64,000 nt of DNA from Methylothermaceae bacterium (GCA_026981855.1 JALSIB010000060.1:52501-116500); one strand, 5' to 3'. Positions 1-9,304 are shown, counted from the stretch's first letter. A program made the numbers and translations. Notes: generated by a model not told the origin, from the sequence alone.

Positions 1-15
1 GATTTACCATTTTGG

Positions 16-540
16 TCACAGACATAAAGACATCTCTGGCAATTGATCCCCGTTTTCCCGCTCGCAGATGAGTACTTTCGTTCCCGCCTGGATCAGGTCG
101 AACAACTCGATTATCTCCGCATTGCGCATCCGGATGCAGCCGCAGGAAGCCGGGGTGCCGTCGATCAAATGATCCGGACTGCCGTGGATATAGATGTATC
201 TGCGGAAAGTGTCCACTTTTCCCAAGCGGTTGAAACCCATTTCCAGGCCGCACAGCCAAAGAATCCGGCTCAGGATCCAGTCCCGTTCGGGGTATTCCAG
301 CGCCAGCCGGGCGCTGTAAATCTCCCCCGTGGGACGGCGGCCGACGAGCACTGACCCGGGGGGCAGTCCCGATCCTATTTTGGCACGGACATAGTGCCAG
401 CCACGAGGTGTGCAACCACTGTTCTCTTTCTCTCCCGGCCCGTTTCGTGCGGTCGAAATGGAATAGGATTTCAGTATTATACCGTTATCTATTAAATTTA
501 ATCGTTGATCCGGGATATGAATGTGCAGGACAGGTTTCAT
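16..540 (-). CDS. L,D-transpeptidase (YkuD family), no signal peptide
   Basis: Predicted 174-aa YkuD-fold L,D-transpeptidase, a family that makes 3-3 peptidoglycan crosslinks or anchors proteins to the wall. The catalytic block is visible: IHGSPDHLIDGTP (His near residue 119) followed by SCGCIRMRN, with the nucleophile being the second Cys near residue 136. The usual motif is S-H-G-C, and here the His is Cys. I chose the ATG at 540 because it starts at the domain (MKPVLHIHI) and overlaps the rlmD stop by 4 bases (ATGA), which implies translational coupling. No export signal is visible, which is odd for a wall enzyme. The codons for DNGII near residue 18 are a Ter-like site (477-490). The family call is firm; activity is less certain because of the altered motif. 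Confidence 0.8.
   Translation of the reverse strand: MKPVLHIHIPDQRLNLIDNGIILKSYSISTARNGPGEKENSGCTPRGWHYVRAKIGSGLPPGSVLVGRRPTGEIYSARLALEYPERDWILSRILWLCGLEMGFNRLGKVDTFRRYIYIHGSPDHLIDGTPASCGCIRMRNAEIIELFDLIQAGTKVLICERENGDQLPEMSLCL
477..490 (-). other. Ter-like site L3 (exact copy), inside the L,D-transpeptidase gene
   Basis: The minus strand reads AGATAACGGTATAA. It shares a 20-base identity (475-494) with site L2 at 3600-3619. It lies about 30 kb left of dif on the strand expected for a site arresting forks that have crossed dif leftward. In the gene it encodes DNGII, using two ATA codons. Confidence 0.7.
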
Positions 541-1859
541 CGTTCCAACAGTGCGATGGATTCCACGTGAGCGGTATGGGGGAACATATCCATGATACCT
601 GCCTTGATCAGCCGGTAGCCGTGTTCGTGAACCAATATCCCGAGATCCCGTGCCAGGGTGGCGGGGTTGCAGGAGACGTAGACCACCCGGCGGGGATTCC
701 AGCGGGGAATCCATTCCATGACCTCCTGCGCCCCTGGGCGGGCAGGATCGAGCAGTACCTTGTCATAAGGTTGCCGGGCCCAGGGGTGATCGTCCAGCTT
801 TCCGCTCAGATCGGCGCAATGAAATGAAACGTTATCCAGGGCATTGGCCCTGGCGTTGAGGATTCCACGTTCCACTGCCTGGGGATTGCCTTCGACACCC
901 GTGACCCTTCCCGTCCTCCTGGCCAGGGGCAGGGTGAAATTTCCCAGGCCACAGAACAAATCGAGGATGGATTCTTCCGCGCCAGGCTCCAGTGCCGTGA
1001 GGACCCGCTCGATCATTTTACGGTTGATGCCGGGATTGACCTGGGTGAAATCCAGAGGGGAAAACCACAGGGTCACGTTCTCCGGCAATTCATAGCACAG
1101 GAGGGAAGGCGCGTCGGGATGGATGCACTGCAGGCTGTCGGGGCCCTTGGGTTGGAGGTGGATATCGAAGCCGTGATTCCGCCCGAACGCGATCAGCGCA
1201 TCTTTATCGTCCTCGGTAGGGGGTGTCAGGGTTCTGAACACCAATGCGTGCCGGTTGTCCCCCAAGGCGATTTCGATCTGCGGAATCTGCTCGCGAATGC
1301 TCAGCCCGTCGATGAGTCCGGACAAGTCTTGAATCCTGTCTCCCACCGCTGGATGCAGGGTCAGGCAACGATCGATCTCCGCCACTTTGCCGCTGGCTCT
1401 TTCCCGGAACCCGACCAACACCCTTCCCTTGTTGCGGACGAACCGGACCCCCAGCCGGGCTTTGTGCCGATAGCCCCATTGAGGGCCGGTCAGGGGCGGC
1501 CAAAGTTCTAAATGCTCGATCTTTCCGATTCGGCGTAATTGCTCGAGCAAAAGGTCCTGTTTGATCCGTATCTGTGCCTCGGGGGCTACATGCTGGAAAC
1601 TGCAACCTCCGCATCTCCCGAAGGCGGTACATGGGGGGTCGACCCTGTCGGCAGCCGGCCGAATGACCTCCAGCGTTTTGCCACAGGCATAATCACGTCG
1701 CATCTGGGTGTAACGGAACAGAACGGTTTCACCCGGCAGTGCCCCTTCGACGAAAATCGCCTTGCCTTCCAGGTGGCCGATTCCCCGGCCATCATGGGTG
1801 AGTTTTTCGATGGTGATTTCCGCCGGCTGTTGGGGCAGGCGTTTTTTCCTTCTGCCCAT
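537..1859 (-). CDS. rlmD: 23S rRNA (uracil-1939-C5)-methyltransferase RlmD
   Basis: A 440-aa SAM-dependent rRNA methyltransferase of the TrmA/RlmD family, expected to make m5U1939 in 23S rRNA. An N-terminal TRAM domain (about residues 8-65) is followed by the iron-sulfur motif C-x5-CGGC. The Rossmann motif DLFCGLGNF, the catalytic SCNPATLARD and the terminal MFPHTAHVE are all present. The start at 1859 (MGRRKKR) was chosen because the upstream open frame is basic, low-complexity and antisense to the neighbour. It is fourth in a run cysM, ydbH-like, ydbL-like, rlmD, ldt, and its stop overlaps the ldt start. Confidence 0.93.
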   Translation of the reverse strand: MGRRKKRLPQQPAEITIEKLTHDGRGIGHLEGKAIFVEGALPGETVLFRYTQMRRDYACGKTLEVIRPAADRVDPPCTAFGRCGGCSFQHVAPEAQIRIKQDLLLEQLRRIGKIEHLELWPPLTGPQWGYRHKARLGVRFVRNKGRVLVGFRERASGKVAEIDRCLTLHPAVGDRIQDLSGLIDGLSIREQIPQIEIALGDNRHALVFRTLTPPTEDDKDALIAFGRNHGFDIHLQPKGPDSLQCIHPDAPSLLCYELPENVTLWFSPLDFTQVNPGINRKMIERVLTALEPGAEESILDLFCGLGNFTLPLARRTGRVTGVEGNPQAVERGILNARANALDNVSFHCADLSGKLDDHPWARQPYDKVLLDPARPGAQEVMEWIPRWNPRRVVYVSCNPATLARDLGILVHEHGYRLIKAGIMDMFPHTAHVESIALLER

Positions 1860-1863
1860 GAAA

Positions 1864-2439
1864 TTATTTTTGCCGCCAACGGCCATTCGTCTCCTGGATC
1901 CACCAGCCGGATTGGGCGTTGGCGATCCAGCGTTTGGCAAACGTTTCCCGGATGTCGTCTTCCCACTCCGGGTGGCCGTTGGCAAGGGCAATGGCTTTGT
2001 AGAGGGCTTTGCGGTCCCGGTTTTCCGCCGCCACCAGGCGTTCCACCGCGGCACGTTGTTTGAGGGGGATTTCATTCTTGTGGATGACCGCCACCAGGCC
2101 GTTGTTGGCGTATCCTACCCAGCCTTTGGCCAGATATTGCCGCAGTTTCGGGAAGCGTTTTTGCATCGAAGCCTTGAGGGTGCGAATTTCCGGACTGTCG
2201 ATATTGAGGTTGGCCGGGGCGGCGGCATGGGCACTGCTGATCCCGAGCAGATCGAGCAGGCTGATACGGATGCGTGCCGGTTCCGATCCAGTCTGGGGTT
2301 CTCCGCTTTTTTGAATGTCCTGGATGATTTTGTCAGCGGCCTTTTCCGCGGCCGCCGCGGGGAAATAGATGTTGATGGTGACGCACGAGGCGATCCCCAG
2401 GAGCATGAGAAAAGGAAAGGCGAAAAGTTTATTCTTCAT
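1864..2439 (-). CDS. YdbL-like DUF1318 lipoprotein/periplasmic protein
   Basis: A 191-aa exported protein with a lipoprotein signal (LLGIASC, Cys at residue 19), an Ala-rich stretch and a C-terminal DUF1318/YdbL domain (about residues 75-190, with the motif GWVGYANNGLVA). The segment after the Cys (VTINIYFP) resembles the small lipoprotein YnbE, so this may be a YnbE-YdbL fusion. In E. coli, YdbH-YnbE-YdbL form an envelope-spanning phospholipid route. Here the ydbH-like gene lies directly upstream with a 4-base overlap (2436-2439), which supports the same complex. The family call is good; the fusion reading is inference. Confidence 0.75.
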   Translation of the reverse strand: MKNKLFAFPFLMLLGIASCVTINIYFPAAAAEKAADKIIQDIQKSGEPQTGSEPARIRISLLDLLGISSAHAAAPANLNIDSPEIRTLKASMQKRFPKLRQYLAKGWVGYANNGLVAVIHKNEIPLKQRAAVERLVAAENRDRKALYKAIALANGHPEWEDDIRETFAKRWIANAQSGWWIQETNGRWRQK

Positions 2440-4553
2440 TGGACCACCGGTGTTTGAATTTGGGTAATGCGTTTCAGGCGCGCCAACAAGGTCGGCCAGT
2501 CGATGCGGCGATTATAGCCGATCACGTCGATGCGAGGCAGCCCGCCGCCCGTGACGATGTAGTAACCATGAGGGGCGGGGGCGACACCGCGTAACTGGCA
2601 GACTTGGTTGGAGAGCTTCAATCCCAGGCCAAGGCGGTCGTAACCGAAGTCCTCGAACACCTTCAGAAACGTTCTGGATATCAGTCCCGCGGCGCTTCCG
2701 CCTCCAAGGTCGGTCAGATTGTCGATGGCTTGCTGGCTGATACGGTGCCTGCCCGTATCGTCAGGCGGTGTTTCGATCCAGGCATCGAAGGCGACAGGTC
2801 GCCAATTCTCCAGGTACAGGGATTTGATGTGTCCTTCCACTTTCCCGGTGATCCTGCCAAAGGAAAAGTGGCGGGTGATCAGCTCCAGGTCCAGATTCTT
2901 GAAATGGATGTCCGCTCTGAGACGAGGAAGGGGACCGAACAGGTTGGTCACGACCAGATTTTCGACAGTGACCGTTCCATCGAACACTTCAATGGTTAGT
3001 TTACCCTCCAGTTCGAGGGTGTGGCTTTCATGATCGTATTTGACCCCCGGTACATTGCCCGACAAAGTGCCGGAAAGTGGCGGGATTCTCAGAACCCTGG
3101 TCAGAAGTTCCAGGGAAATCGTCTCGATATCTCCGGCAAAGCGTATTTGCGGCGTGGTGGTCAGGTTCAGGAAATCCAGGCGCTGAATACGCAATCTGCC
3201 ATCCAGCACAGGGAGGATGGCGGTGTGGATCAGGCGCAAGTCATCGTCGGTCAGGCGCAGGAAGACATTTGCTTCTCCAACAGGGATGGCGTAGAGGTGG
3301 GCGGCGTGCCAGCTGATCCAGGAAGTGGGGAAAAGTTTTCCATGATTGTGGAAGTTCTTCTGCCAGTACAAGCGGGCGTTCAGCCCGTTGACGCCGATCC
3401 GGTGTTCGGTATCGCTGAGGGTGACGTCATCGAGGACGATCCGGCCCTTTTCCGGCCTGCCTGAGACGATGAGGAATCTTCCATTGGCGCTTCCCTGGTT
3501 GATCTCGAGGGTTTGCCAGGTGCCTCCCTGCAGAAAAGGCATCACGTACAACCGGTAAAAGGAAGACAGGCGGGCTTGGAAACCTCCGGTCAACCCGGAT
3601 ATTATACCGTTATCTATTATTCCTGCGCCAACCACAGATCCCACACCCGTTTGCCGTACACTCAAATCCTGCAATTCAAGCCTTCGGGTGGATGGATTCC
3701 AGAGGAACGAAGATCGAAGTTTGATGGGATTGTCGGTCAACGGCAGGTAGATCGGGAGAAAGAGCGCTTCTCCCCGGTCAGCCCTGACATCCAGGTTTCC
3801 CGACCATGCTTGGCCGCCATGCGTGGCATCCAGCTTCAGCCCCAGCCTCAGCCTTTCCAGCACTTTGCTGTAGTTTTCATCATTCAGGGAAATCTTGTGG
3901 CCATCCACCCGCATATCGAAGTGGGTGGCGTGGGCCTTTCCTCTGGCGTGCAGCGTCAAGGCGAGCCATCCCGAGATTTGTTTTATCCAGTGCAGGGACC
4001 GGGGAAGGAGGGGCTTTATCCATCTTTTCGCCAGGGTTTGGCGCTGGCTTGTGAGATCGAAGCGCCATCTGTCGCCATGTTGGTTGTAGTGTATTTTCCA
4101 GCTTGAATCGCCAATCTCCAAGGGGGCGACCTCGACCGACTTTTTGTCGCCGCCGGCAAAGTCGAAACGGTATCGTCCCGCGAGGGGGAGGTGAAGGCGT
4201 GAAAGGTTTCCCGCCAATCGTCCCTGGCGGCAGCGTAAGGGGAGGAGGGTTTTATCCGTGTGCCCAAGGCAGGAAAGGGAGAGGGGTTCCACCTTCCAGG
4301 GGGGGAAAGGAAAAGTCAGCGAAGCGATGGTCAGTTTCCATTTTTCAGGGTCCACCCAACCCCTGAGTGCTTTGATGGAAATGGATTGATAATCGAGCCG
4401 GTCGAGCTGAATCCGAAAAGTTGCCGAAGATGCCGGGGCGGCGTGGAAAGCTAGGCAGATCCAAAGCACGAGGTGACGCTTGTGACTGGCCTGGCGGGGT
4501 TGGCCGTTACGCAGGAAAGACACCCGTGGAAAGATATCTGTCCCCACGGTCAC
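2436..4553 (-). CDS. ydbH: YdbH-like AsmA-superfamily envelope protein
   Basis: A 705-aa protein with an early hydrophobic segment (VLWICLAFHAAPASSA) and a long beta-rich body typical of the bridge-like TamB/AsmA/YdbH lipid-transport family. The C-terminal DUF748/YdbH-like part reads VPGVKYD, then GTVTVENLVVTNLFGPLPRL. Pairing with the ydbL-like gene downstream supports a role in moving phospholipid between inner and outer membranes. The start at 4553 overlaps the cysM stop by 47 bases; a GTG about 85 bases further in (before VLWICLAF) is an alternative. A Ter-like site (3602-3615) lies inside and encodes DNGII. Confidence 0.72.
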   Translation of the reverse strand: MTVGTDIFPRVSFLRNGQPRQASHKRHLVLWICLAFHAAPASSATFRIQLDRLDYQSISIKALRGWVDPEKWKLTIASLTFPFPPWKVEPLSLSCLGHTDKTLLPLRCRQGRLAGNLSRLHLPLAGRYRFDFAGGDKKSVEVAPLEIGDSSWKIHYNQHGDRWRFDLTSQRQTLAKRWIKPLLPRSLHWIKQISGWLALTLHARGKAHATHFDMRVDGHKISLNDENYSKVLERLRLGLKLDATHGGQAWSGNLDVRADRGEALFLPIYLPLTDNPIKLRSSFLWNPSTRRLELQDLSVRQTGVGSVVGAGIIDNGIISGLTGGFQARLSSFYRLYVMPFLQGGTWQTLEINQGSANGRFLIVSGRPEKGRIVLDDVTLSDTEHRIGVNGLNARLYWQKNFHNHGKLFPTSWISWHAAHLYAIPVGEANVFLRLTDDDLRLIHTAILPVLDGRLRIQRLDFLNLTTTPQIRFAGDIETISLELLTRVLRIPPLSGTLSGNVPGVKYDHESHTLELEGKLTIEVFDGTVTVENLVVTNLFGPLPRLRADIHFKNLDLELITRHFSFGRITGKVEGHIKSLYLENWRPVAFDAWIETPPDDTGRHRISQQAIDNLTDLGGGSAAGLISRTFLKVFEDFGYDRLGLGLKLSNQVCQLRGVAPAPHGYYIVTGGGLPRIDVIGYNRRIDWPTLLARLKRITQIQTPVVQ
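3602..3615 (-). other. Ter-like site L2 (exact copy), inside ydbH-like gene
   Basis: The minus strand reads AGATAACGGTATAA, 27.3 kb left of dif, in the same orientation as L1 and L3. It is locally AT-rich within a GC-rich gene and encodes DNGII with ATA codons. Confidence 0.7.
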
Positions 4554-5415
4554 AGATGATGGTGACGATCACGGCATCTTCGACCTGGGCGGACAGACGC
4601 AAGGCCGCGGCGACAGCGCCTCCGGAGGAGATGCCGCAGAAGATCCCCTCCCGCGCCGCCAGTTGGCGGGTGGTTTCCTCCGCTTCTTCCTGGGTGACAT
4701 CCAAAATTCTGTCCACCCTGGACGGATCGTATATCTTGGGAAGATATTCCTTGGGCCAGCGGCGGATGCCAGGAATTTTGGCGCCTTCTCCGGGTTGAAC
4801 GCCGACGATTTCTATTCCTGGTTTTTTTTCCTTGAGAAACAGGGAAGTCCCCATGATCGTACCGGTAGTGCCCATGGAACTGACAAAATGGGTGATGGTG
4901 CCTGAAGTGTCGCGCCAGATTTCAGGTCCCGTGCCTTCGTAATGGGCTCTGGGATTGTCCGGGTTGGAGAACTGGTTGAGAACTTTTCCCTCTCCCCGCC
5001 CCGCCATTTCATCGGCCAGATCCCGGGCCTCTTCCATTCCACCCGTGGCTGACACCAGAATGATTTCGGCGCCGAAGGCCTTCATCACCGCACGCCGTTC
5101 GACACTCATGTTTTCGGGCATGATCAGGGTCATGCGATAGCCCTTGATTGCCGCCACCATGGCCAGAGCGATACCGGTGTTGCCGCTGGTGGCCTCGATC
5201 AACCGCTCCCCCGGCCGAATCTCGCCGCGCTGTTCGGCGTGTTTGATCATGCTCAATGCGGGGCGGTCCTTGACCGATCCTGCCGGATTGTTTCCTTCCA
5301 GCTTTGCCAGGATCACATTGCCGGTATCGCCGGGCAGGCGCTGCAAGCGCACCAGAGGGGTGTTGCCCACACAGGATTCGAGGGTGGGGTAGAGGGAAAG
5401 ATCGGGCTTTGACAT
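4507..5415 (-). CDS. cysM: cysteine synthase B
   Basis: A 302-aa PLP-dependent O-acetylserine sulfhydrylase of the CysM type. The PLP lysine sits in NPAGSVKDRPA (about residue 49), with SGNTGIALAM and the phosphate-binding loop SSMGTTGTIMG. The C-terminal part ends in ICDRGDRYLSTGVF, as in CysM proteins. Length and start match the family. It is the first gene of the minus-strand run toward rlmD, and the cysM-rlmD neighbourhood is common in gammaproteobacteria. It is divergent from trhP across a 105-base gap. Confidence 0.93.
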   Translation of the reverse strand: MSKPDLSLYPTLESCVGNTPLVRLQRLPGDTGNVILAKLEGNNPAGSVKDRPALSMIKHAEQRGEIRPGERLIEATSGNTGIALAMVAAIKGYRMTLIMPENMSVERRAVMKAFGAEIILVSATGGMEEARDLADEMAGRGEGKVLNQFSNPDNPRAHYEGTGPEIWRDTSGTITHFVSSMGTTGTIMGTSLFLKEKKPGIEIVGVQPGEGAKIPGIRRWPKEYLPKIYDPSRVDRILDVTQEEAEETTRQLAAREGIFCGISSGGAVAAALRLSAQVEDAVIVTIICDRGDRYLSTGVFPA

Positions 5416-5520
5416 GTTTTGCTTGGTGTTTCGGCTGGCGCCTTCTTGTTCGGGATTGTCTGCTGATCGCGGAAATTATACCATCACTCACCCTTCATAC
5501 TTCGACCGGTCGATCACACG

Positions 5521-6789
5521 ATGTCTGCTACAGAACTCCTGTCCCCCGCTGGAACCCTCAAACACATGCACTATGCCTTTGCCTATGGGGCGGACGCGGT
5601 TTACGCCGGACTGCCCCGCTACAGTCTCAGGGTGCGCAACAATGAATTCAATCTGGAGACCTTGCGGGCCGGAATCGAAAAAGCCCATGAAATGGGAAAG
5701 AAGTTCTATCTGGCCGCCAATGTCCTGCCCCACAACAGTAAGGTTCAGACGTTCATCCGGGATTTCGAACCGATCGTTGCCGCAGGACCGGACGCCTTGA
5801 TCATGGCCGATCCCGGGCTCATTCTCCTGGTTCGGGAGACTTGGCCCGAGATGCCGGTGCATCTTTCCGTCCAGGCCAATACGATGAATCACGCCGCGGT
5901 CAGATTCTGGCAGGGAATCGGGGTCGAACGGGTGATCCTGTCGCGCGAATTGTCACTGGATGAGATCGGCGAGATCCGGCAGCGATGTCCGGATGTGGAA
6001 CTGGAAGTGTTCGTTCATGGCGCGCTGTGCATCGCCTATTCCGGGCGTTGCCTGTTGTCGGGGTATTTCAACCGCCGCGATCCCAATCAGGGAACCTGCA
6101 CCAACGCCTGTCGCTGGAAGTATTCGGTCCGGACGGCCGCCGCGGGCGGGGTGGCGCGCCATCCCGCCGCCGACCGGCCCTATGTGCTCGAAGACCCGGG
6201 CCGTCCCGGGGAATATATGCCGGTTCTCGAGGACGAGCACGGTACTTATATCCTCAATTCCAAGGATCTGAGAGCGGTGGAACACATCGGGCGGTTGCTC
6301 GAAATCGGCGTGGACTGCCTGAAGATCGAGGGCCGGACCAAGTCCCATTATTACGTCGCGCGTACCGCCCAGGTGTACCGTCAGGCCATCGACGACGCGG
6401 TGGCGGGGAAGAAATTCGATCCTGAATTGTTGGGGGTGCTGGAAAATCTGGCAAACCGGGGGTATACCGATGGTTTCTACCAGCGCCACCACAGCCACGA
6501 ATATCAGAATTATCTTCATGAGGCATCCCGCAGTCATCGTCAGCAATTCGTGGGGGAGGTGGAGGACTTCGACGCCGCCAGGGGTATGGCGAGCGTCCTG
6601 GTGAAAAACAAGTTACGGCTTGGGGACAGAATCGAATGGATTTCTCCCGCCGGCAATTCGGATCAGCTGGTGACATATATGGAAGATCTGGATGGCAGCC
6701 CTCTCGAAGAGGCACCCGGGGGAGGTTGGAAAATAAGGCTGCCCGTGGCGGAGGCCGGCCGGTACGATCTGGTGGCCAGATATTTATGA
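5521..6789 (+). CDS. trhP: tRNA 5-hydroxyuridine synthesis protein TrhP (U32 peptidase-like)
   Basis: A 422-aa U32-family protein (formerly YegQ) that in E. coli works in prephenate-dependent hydroxylation of U34 in tRNA. It begins with the family signature ELLSPAGTLKHMHYAFAYGADAVYAGLP, written here in two parts: ELLSPAGTLKHMHYAF then AYGADAVYAG. A Cys-rich centre (CIAYSGRCLLSGYFNRRDPN then QGTCTNACRW) fits the conserved cysteines of the family. The C-terminal beta domain is present, so the gene looks intact. It is transcribed alone between cysM and the signalling module. Confidence 0.9.
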   Translation: MSATELLSPAGTLKHMHYAFAYGADAVYAGLPRYSLRVRNNEFNLETLRAGIEKAHEMGKKFYLAANVLPHNSKVQTFIRDFEPIVAAGPDALIMADPGLILLVRETWPEMPVHLSVQANTMNHAAVRFWQGIGVERVILSRELSLDEIGEIRQRCPDVELEVFVHGALCIAYSGRCLLSGYFNRRDPNQGTCTNACRWKYSVRTAAAGGVARHPAADRPYVLEDPGRPGEYMPVLEDEHGTYILNSKDLRAVEHIGRLLEIGVDCLKIEGRTKSHYYVARTAQVYRQAIDDAVAGKKFDPELLGVLENLANRGYTDGFYQRHHSHEYQNYLHEASRSHRQQFVGEVEDFDAARGMASVLVKNKLRLGDRIEWISPAGNSDQLVTYMEDLDGSPLEEAPGGGWKIRLPVAEAGRYDLVARYL

Positions 6790-6905
6790 CGCTTTTCTCC
6801 ATCCCTTTTATCAGCTGTTTCTGATGTTTTCGGTGTTCCTGGTCATGGTGCCGACAGCTGCTATGCTTAATCACAAGCGAACAGTAATAAGCAGTGGCTG
6901 TTGTG

Positions 6906-7598
6906 ATGGATACCGAAGCTTGGCTGCCGGAGCCTGAATTTCATCGTGACGATTTCTTGTCACTGCGGCCGCCTTCCTTTCTGCGGGAGCAGGCTTACGA
7001 CTATCTGAGCAGACAGGTCAGTCACCATCCTGAAATCCTTTCGTACCATGTAGGCCGCATTCAGGCGGCTGTGACGCAAGGCGAGGAGGCCGTTTACGCT
7101 TCCTTGATCGATCTGCTCTGGGTTCTGGGAAACAGAGGACGATCTTTGCAAAAAAGACTGATCCATGCCGCCAGGAAATGGTTGTCCCAAGAGAAATATG
7201 ACGTGTTGACAAGGCATCTTTCGCGCCGGTCGCCTTCGCTTCCCCTTCCTTTTTCCTGCCGATGCGTCGTCCACGATGGAAGCTGGGGCAAGGTCGACTG
7301 GGCCATCGAAGGCCCGTCCGAGGAAGCGGAGAGCGTGGATTGGGTTCAGGCGGCCCAGGATTGTCTGGGCATGGGGCAAATCGATCAGGCCAGGGAAATT
7401 CTGGAGGGCTTGGTTGCCGAAACACCGGAAAATTCCCGGGCGCGCCAGGCCCTGCTGGAAATCTTTCGGGCGACCAACGAGACGGAGCGGTTTTTTCAAT
7501 TTTACGAGATGCTGAAAGACAAGGCGTGTCTGGACTCCGCGTGGCAGACAGCATTCGACCAGATAAAGGGAGTGGGAGCCTTGACATCCGATGAGTGA
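6906..7598 (+). CDS. FimV-like/TPR-containing protein, first gene of GTPase-roadblock module
   Basis: A protein of about 230 aa with no firm family assignment. The C-terminal half (from about residue 140) contains VDWVQAAQDCLGMGQIDQAR and EILEGLVAETPENSRARQAL, resembling the TPR-like tail of FimV, which carries polar signalling and pilus partners. The N-terminal half is helical and rich in aromatic residues. The start is ambiguous: GTG at 6894 or ATG at 6906 in the same frame; I give the ATG. Its stop overlaps the next start by 8 bases, so it is translated with the module. Confidence 0.6.
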   Translation: MDTEAWLPEPEFHRDDFLSLRPPSFLREQAYDYLSRQVSHHPEILSYHVGRIQAAVTQGEEAVYASLIDLLWVLGNRGRSLQKRLIHAARKWLSQEKYDVLTRHLSRRSPSLPLPFSCRCVVHDGSWGKVDWAIEGPSEEAESVDWVQAAQDCLGMGQIDQAREILEGLVAETPENSRARQALLEIFRATNETERFFQFYEMLKDKACLDSAWQTAFDQIKGVGALTSDE

Positions 7599-8727
7599 TA
7601 CGCCGCTGAAAATCGCCATCCTGGGGCCGCGGACCCCTTGCTATGATCTGCTGACCCATTTCATCGAACACAATTGTCAGTTTGGTTTGCTGGTGGAACC
7701 TGAGCAGGCCGATGTGTGCATCCTCAATCTCGATGGATTCGATGCCGAAAGACTGTTGCATGATCATCGGCAACGAAATTCCGGTCAGCCAATGATCGTA
7801 TTGGCGCTCAACAAGCCCGCGCAAGAGGGGTGTATCTGGGTCAAGAAACCGCTTCAATCCAGGCAGTTGATGGACGCTTTGGAAACAGTCAGGCACCTCA
7901 ATGGAAAGAACGATTCCGCCGCCCTCAAGGTCGTCCGCAACACGGATGAAACCACCGCTTTGAATCAGGCGGCGCGGCAGCTGGCCTCGAAGCATAGAGC
8001 CAATCACAAAGCGGTCCACACGGTTTCCGTTTCCAAGACCAAATATTACGAGCCGGTGGAATATCTGCAGGGAATCTTGATCAAGGCCTATCGGCAGGCG
8101 GTCACCACGGGCATCTCTCTCAGGATCGACACCGGTTGGGAACCCATATTCATCTATCCTCACAAGCGGCTGGTTTGGGTGGATGCCGATGACAAGAAAT
8201 TGCAGGCGTTCTGTCATCTTTCCATTCGTAAATTTTCCCATCTGACAGGGGAGCTGGCGTCGGGGCCGACCATCACGCCGGAGCCCGGGGGCGACATCGA
8301 TAAGCCGCCTGACGGCTGTCAGAGCATGGAGGCCTTTTTGTGGAAGGTCAGCTGGTGGAATTCGGCCGGCCGGCTTCCAAGAGGTGTGAAGTCATCCCAG
8401 CTTGTTCGTCTCAAGCGCTGGCCGAATCTGACCCGTCTCTGGTGTCCGGCTTCGGCGCTGCAGGTCGCATCGCTCCTCTATCAGACCGCGAAGTCGCCTG
8501 AAGACGCCGTCACCGCGCTGGCGTTGCCGCCTGCGGACGTGTACAGCTTTATCAGCGCCGCCCGCGCCACCGGGCTGATTGAGCGGGTGGAGGAAAAAAG
8601 GTCCGGCCCGCCTTCGAACCTGCCTGCAGAAAAGGAGCGGCGTTTCGACAGACGGCCCAGGCCCGAACCGGCGAGGTCTTCGGGGGGCTTTTTGCGCAAG
8701 ATTTTACGAAGTTTGAGGGGAGAGTGA
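7591..8727 (+). CDS. receiver-like two-domain protein of GTPase module (function unknown)
   Basis: A 378-aa soluble protein I do not recognise as a named family. The first 110 residues look like a degenerate response-regulator receiver fold: KIAILGP at strand 1, ADVCILNLDGFDA at the phosphoacceptor strand, and WVKKPLQSRQLMDAL where receivers carry the conserved Lys-Pro. The C-terminal third (LWCPASALQVASLLY through YSFISAARATGLIERV) reads like a winged-helix or four-helix segment followed by a basic, disordered tail. It overlaps the upstream gene and ends 7 bases before the GTPase gene, so it probably feeds into the same pathway. Confidence 0.6.
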   Translation: MSDTPLKIAILGPRTPCYDLLTHFIEHNCQFGLLVEPEQADVCILNLDGFDAERLLHDHRQRNSGQPMIVLALNKPAQEGCIWVKKPLQSRQLMDALETVRHLNGKNDSAALKVVRNTDETTALNQAARQLASKHRANHKAVHTVSVSKTKYYEPVEYLQGILIKAYRQAVTTGISLRIDTGWEPIFIYPHKRLVWVDADDKKLQAFCHLSIRKFSHLTGELASGPTITPEPGGDIDKPPDGCQSMEAFLWKVSWWNSAGRLPRGVKSSQLVRLKRWPNLTRLWCPASALQVASLLYQTAKSPEDAVTALALPPADVYSFISAARATGLIERVEEKRSGPPSNLPAEKERRFDRRPRPEPARSSGGFLRKILRSLRGE

Positions 8728-8734
8728 AAAATCC

Positions 8735-9304
8735 ATGGCGCTATACAACAAGTTGATCTTCACCGGCCCCGTGGGAGCCGGGAAAACCACGGCGATCGCG
8801 AGCCTGAGCGACGAGCCGCCGGTACGGACCGATGCCCTGGCCAGCGACATGACACGGAAGTTCAAGCAGGATACGACGGTGGCCCTGGATTATGGCGTCA
8901 TGACCCTGGAGGGGGGCGGAAAGCTCCATCTCTATGGCACGCCGGGACAGGAGCGGTTCGATTTTATGTGGGAGATCCTGACCGAAGGGGGGATCGGTCT
9001 GGCCTTGCTGATAGACAACAGCAGTCCGGATCCGTTTCGCGACCTTCGTTTTTTTCTCGGCCGTTTCCGGCCGTTCATAGACCAGTCCGGATTGGCGATC
9101 GGTATCACCCGGATGGATCTCAAATCCGATCCGACGCTGGAGGCCTATAACAGGGAAATAGAAAAGCTGGGATTGAAGGCGCCGGTCCTGGAAGTGGATG
9201 CGCGTAGCCGCCGGGATGTGTCATTGTTGGTACAAGCCTTGTTGTTTCATCTGGATCCCGGTTTGGTGGTGGAGGATGACGATGGCCAATTCGCAGTTTC
9301 CTGA
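8735..9304 (+). CDS. MglA/Ras-like small GTPase
   Basis: A 189-aa Ras-superfamily GTPase of the bacterial MglA-like group. G1 is GPVGAGKTT (residues 11-19). The switch II/G3 motif is GTPGQERFDF. The G4 position reads TRMD rather than NKxD, which may weaken guanine specificity and is worth noting. Small GTPases of this group act with roadblock/LC7 proteins that control GTP turnover, and two roadblock-type genes follow directly. The downstream gene overlaps its 3' end by 23 bases. Cytoplasmic. The family is clear; the process controlled (polarity, pili, motility or metabolism) is unknown. Confidence 0.85.
   Translation: MALYNKLIFTGPVGAGKTTAIASLSDEPPVRTDALASDMTRKFKQDTTVALDYGVMTLEGGGKLHLYGTPGQERFDFMWEILTEGGIGLALLIDNSSPDPFRDLRFFLGRFRPFIDQSGLAIGITRMDLKSDPTLEAYNREIEKLGLKAPVLEVDARSRRDVSLLVQALLFHLDPGLVVEDDDGQFAVS

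Noticed and set aside
5476..5489. TTATACC followed by unrelated bases between cysM and trhP
   Set aside because: Only about 9 of 14 positions match the Ter motif; consistent with chance in an AT-richer gap.
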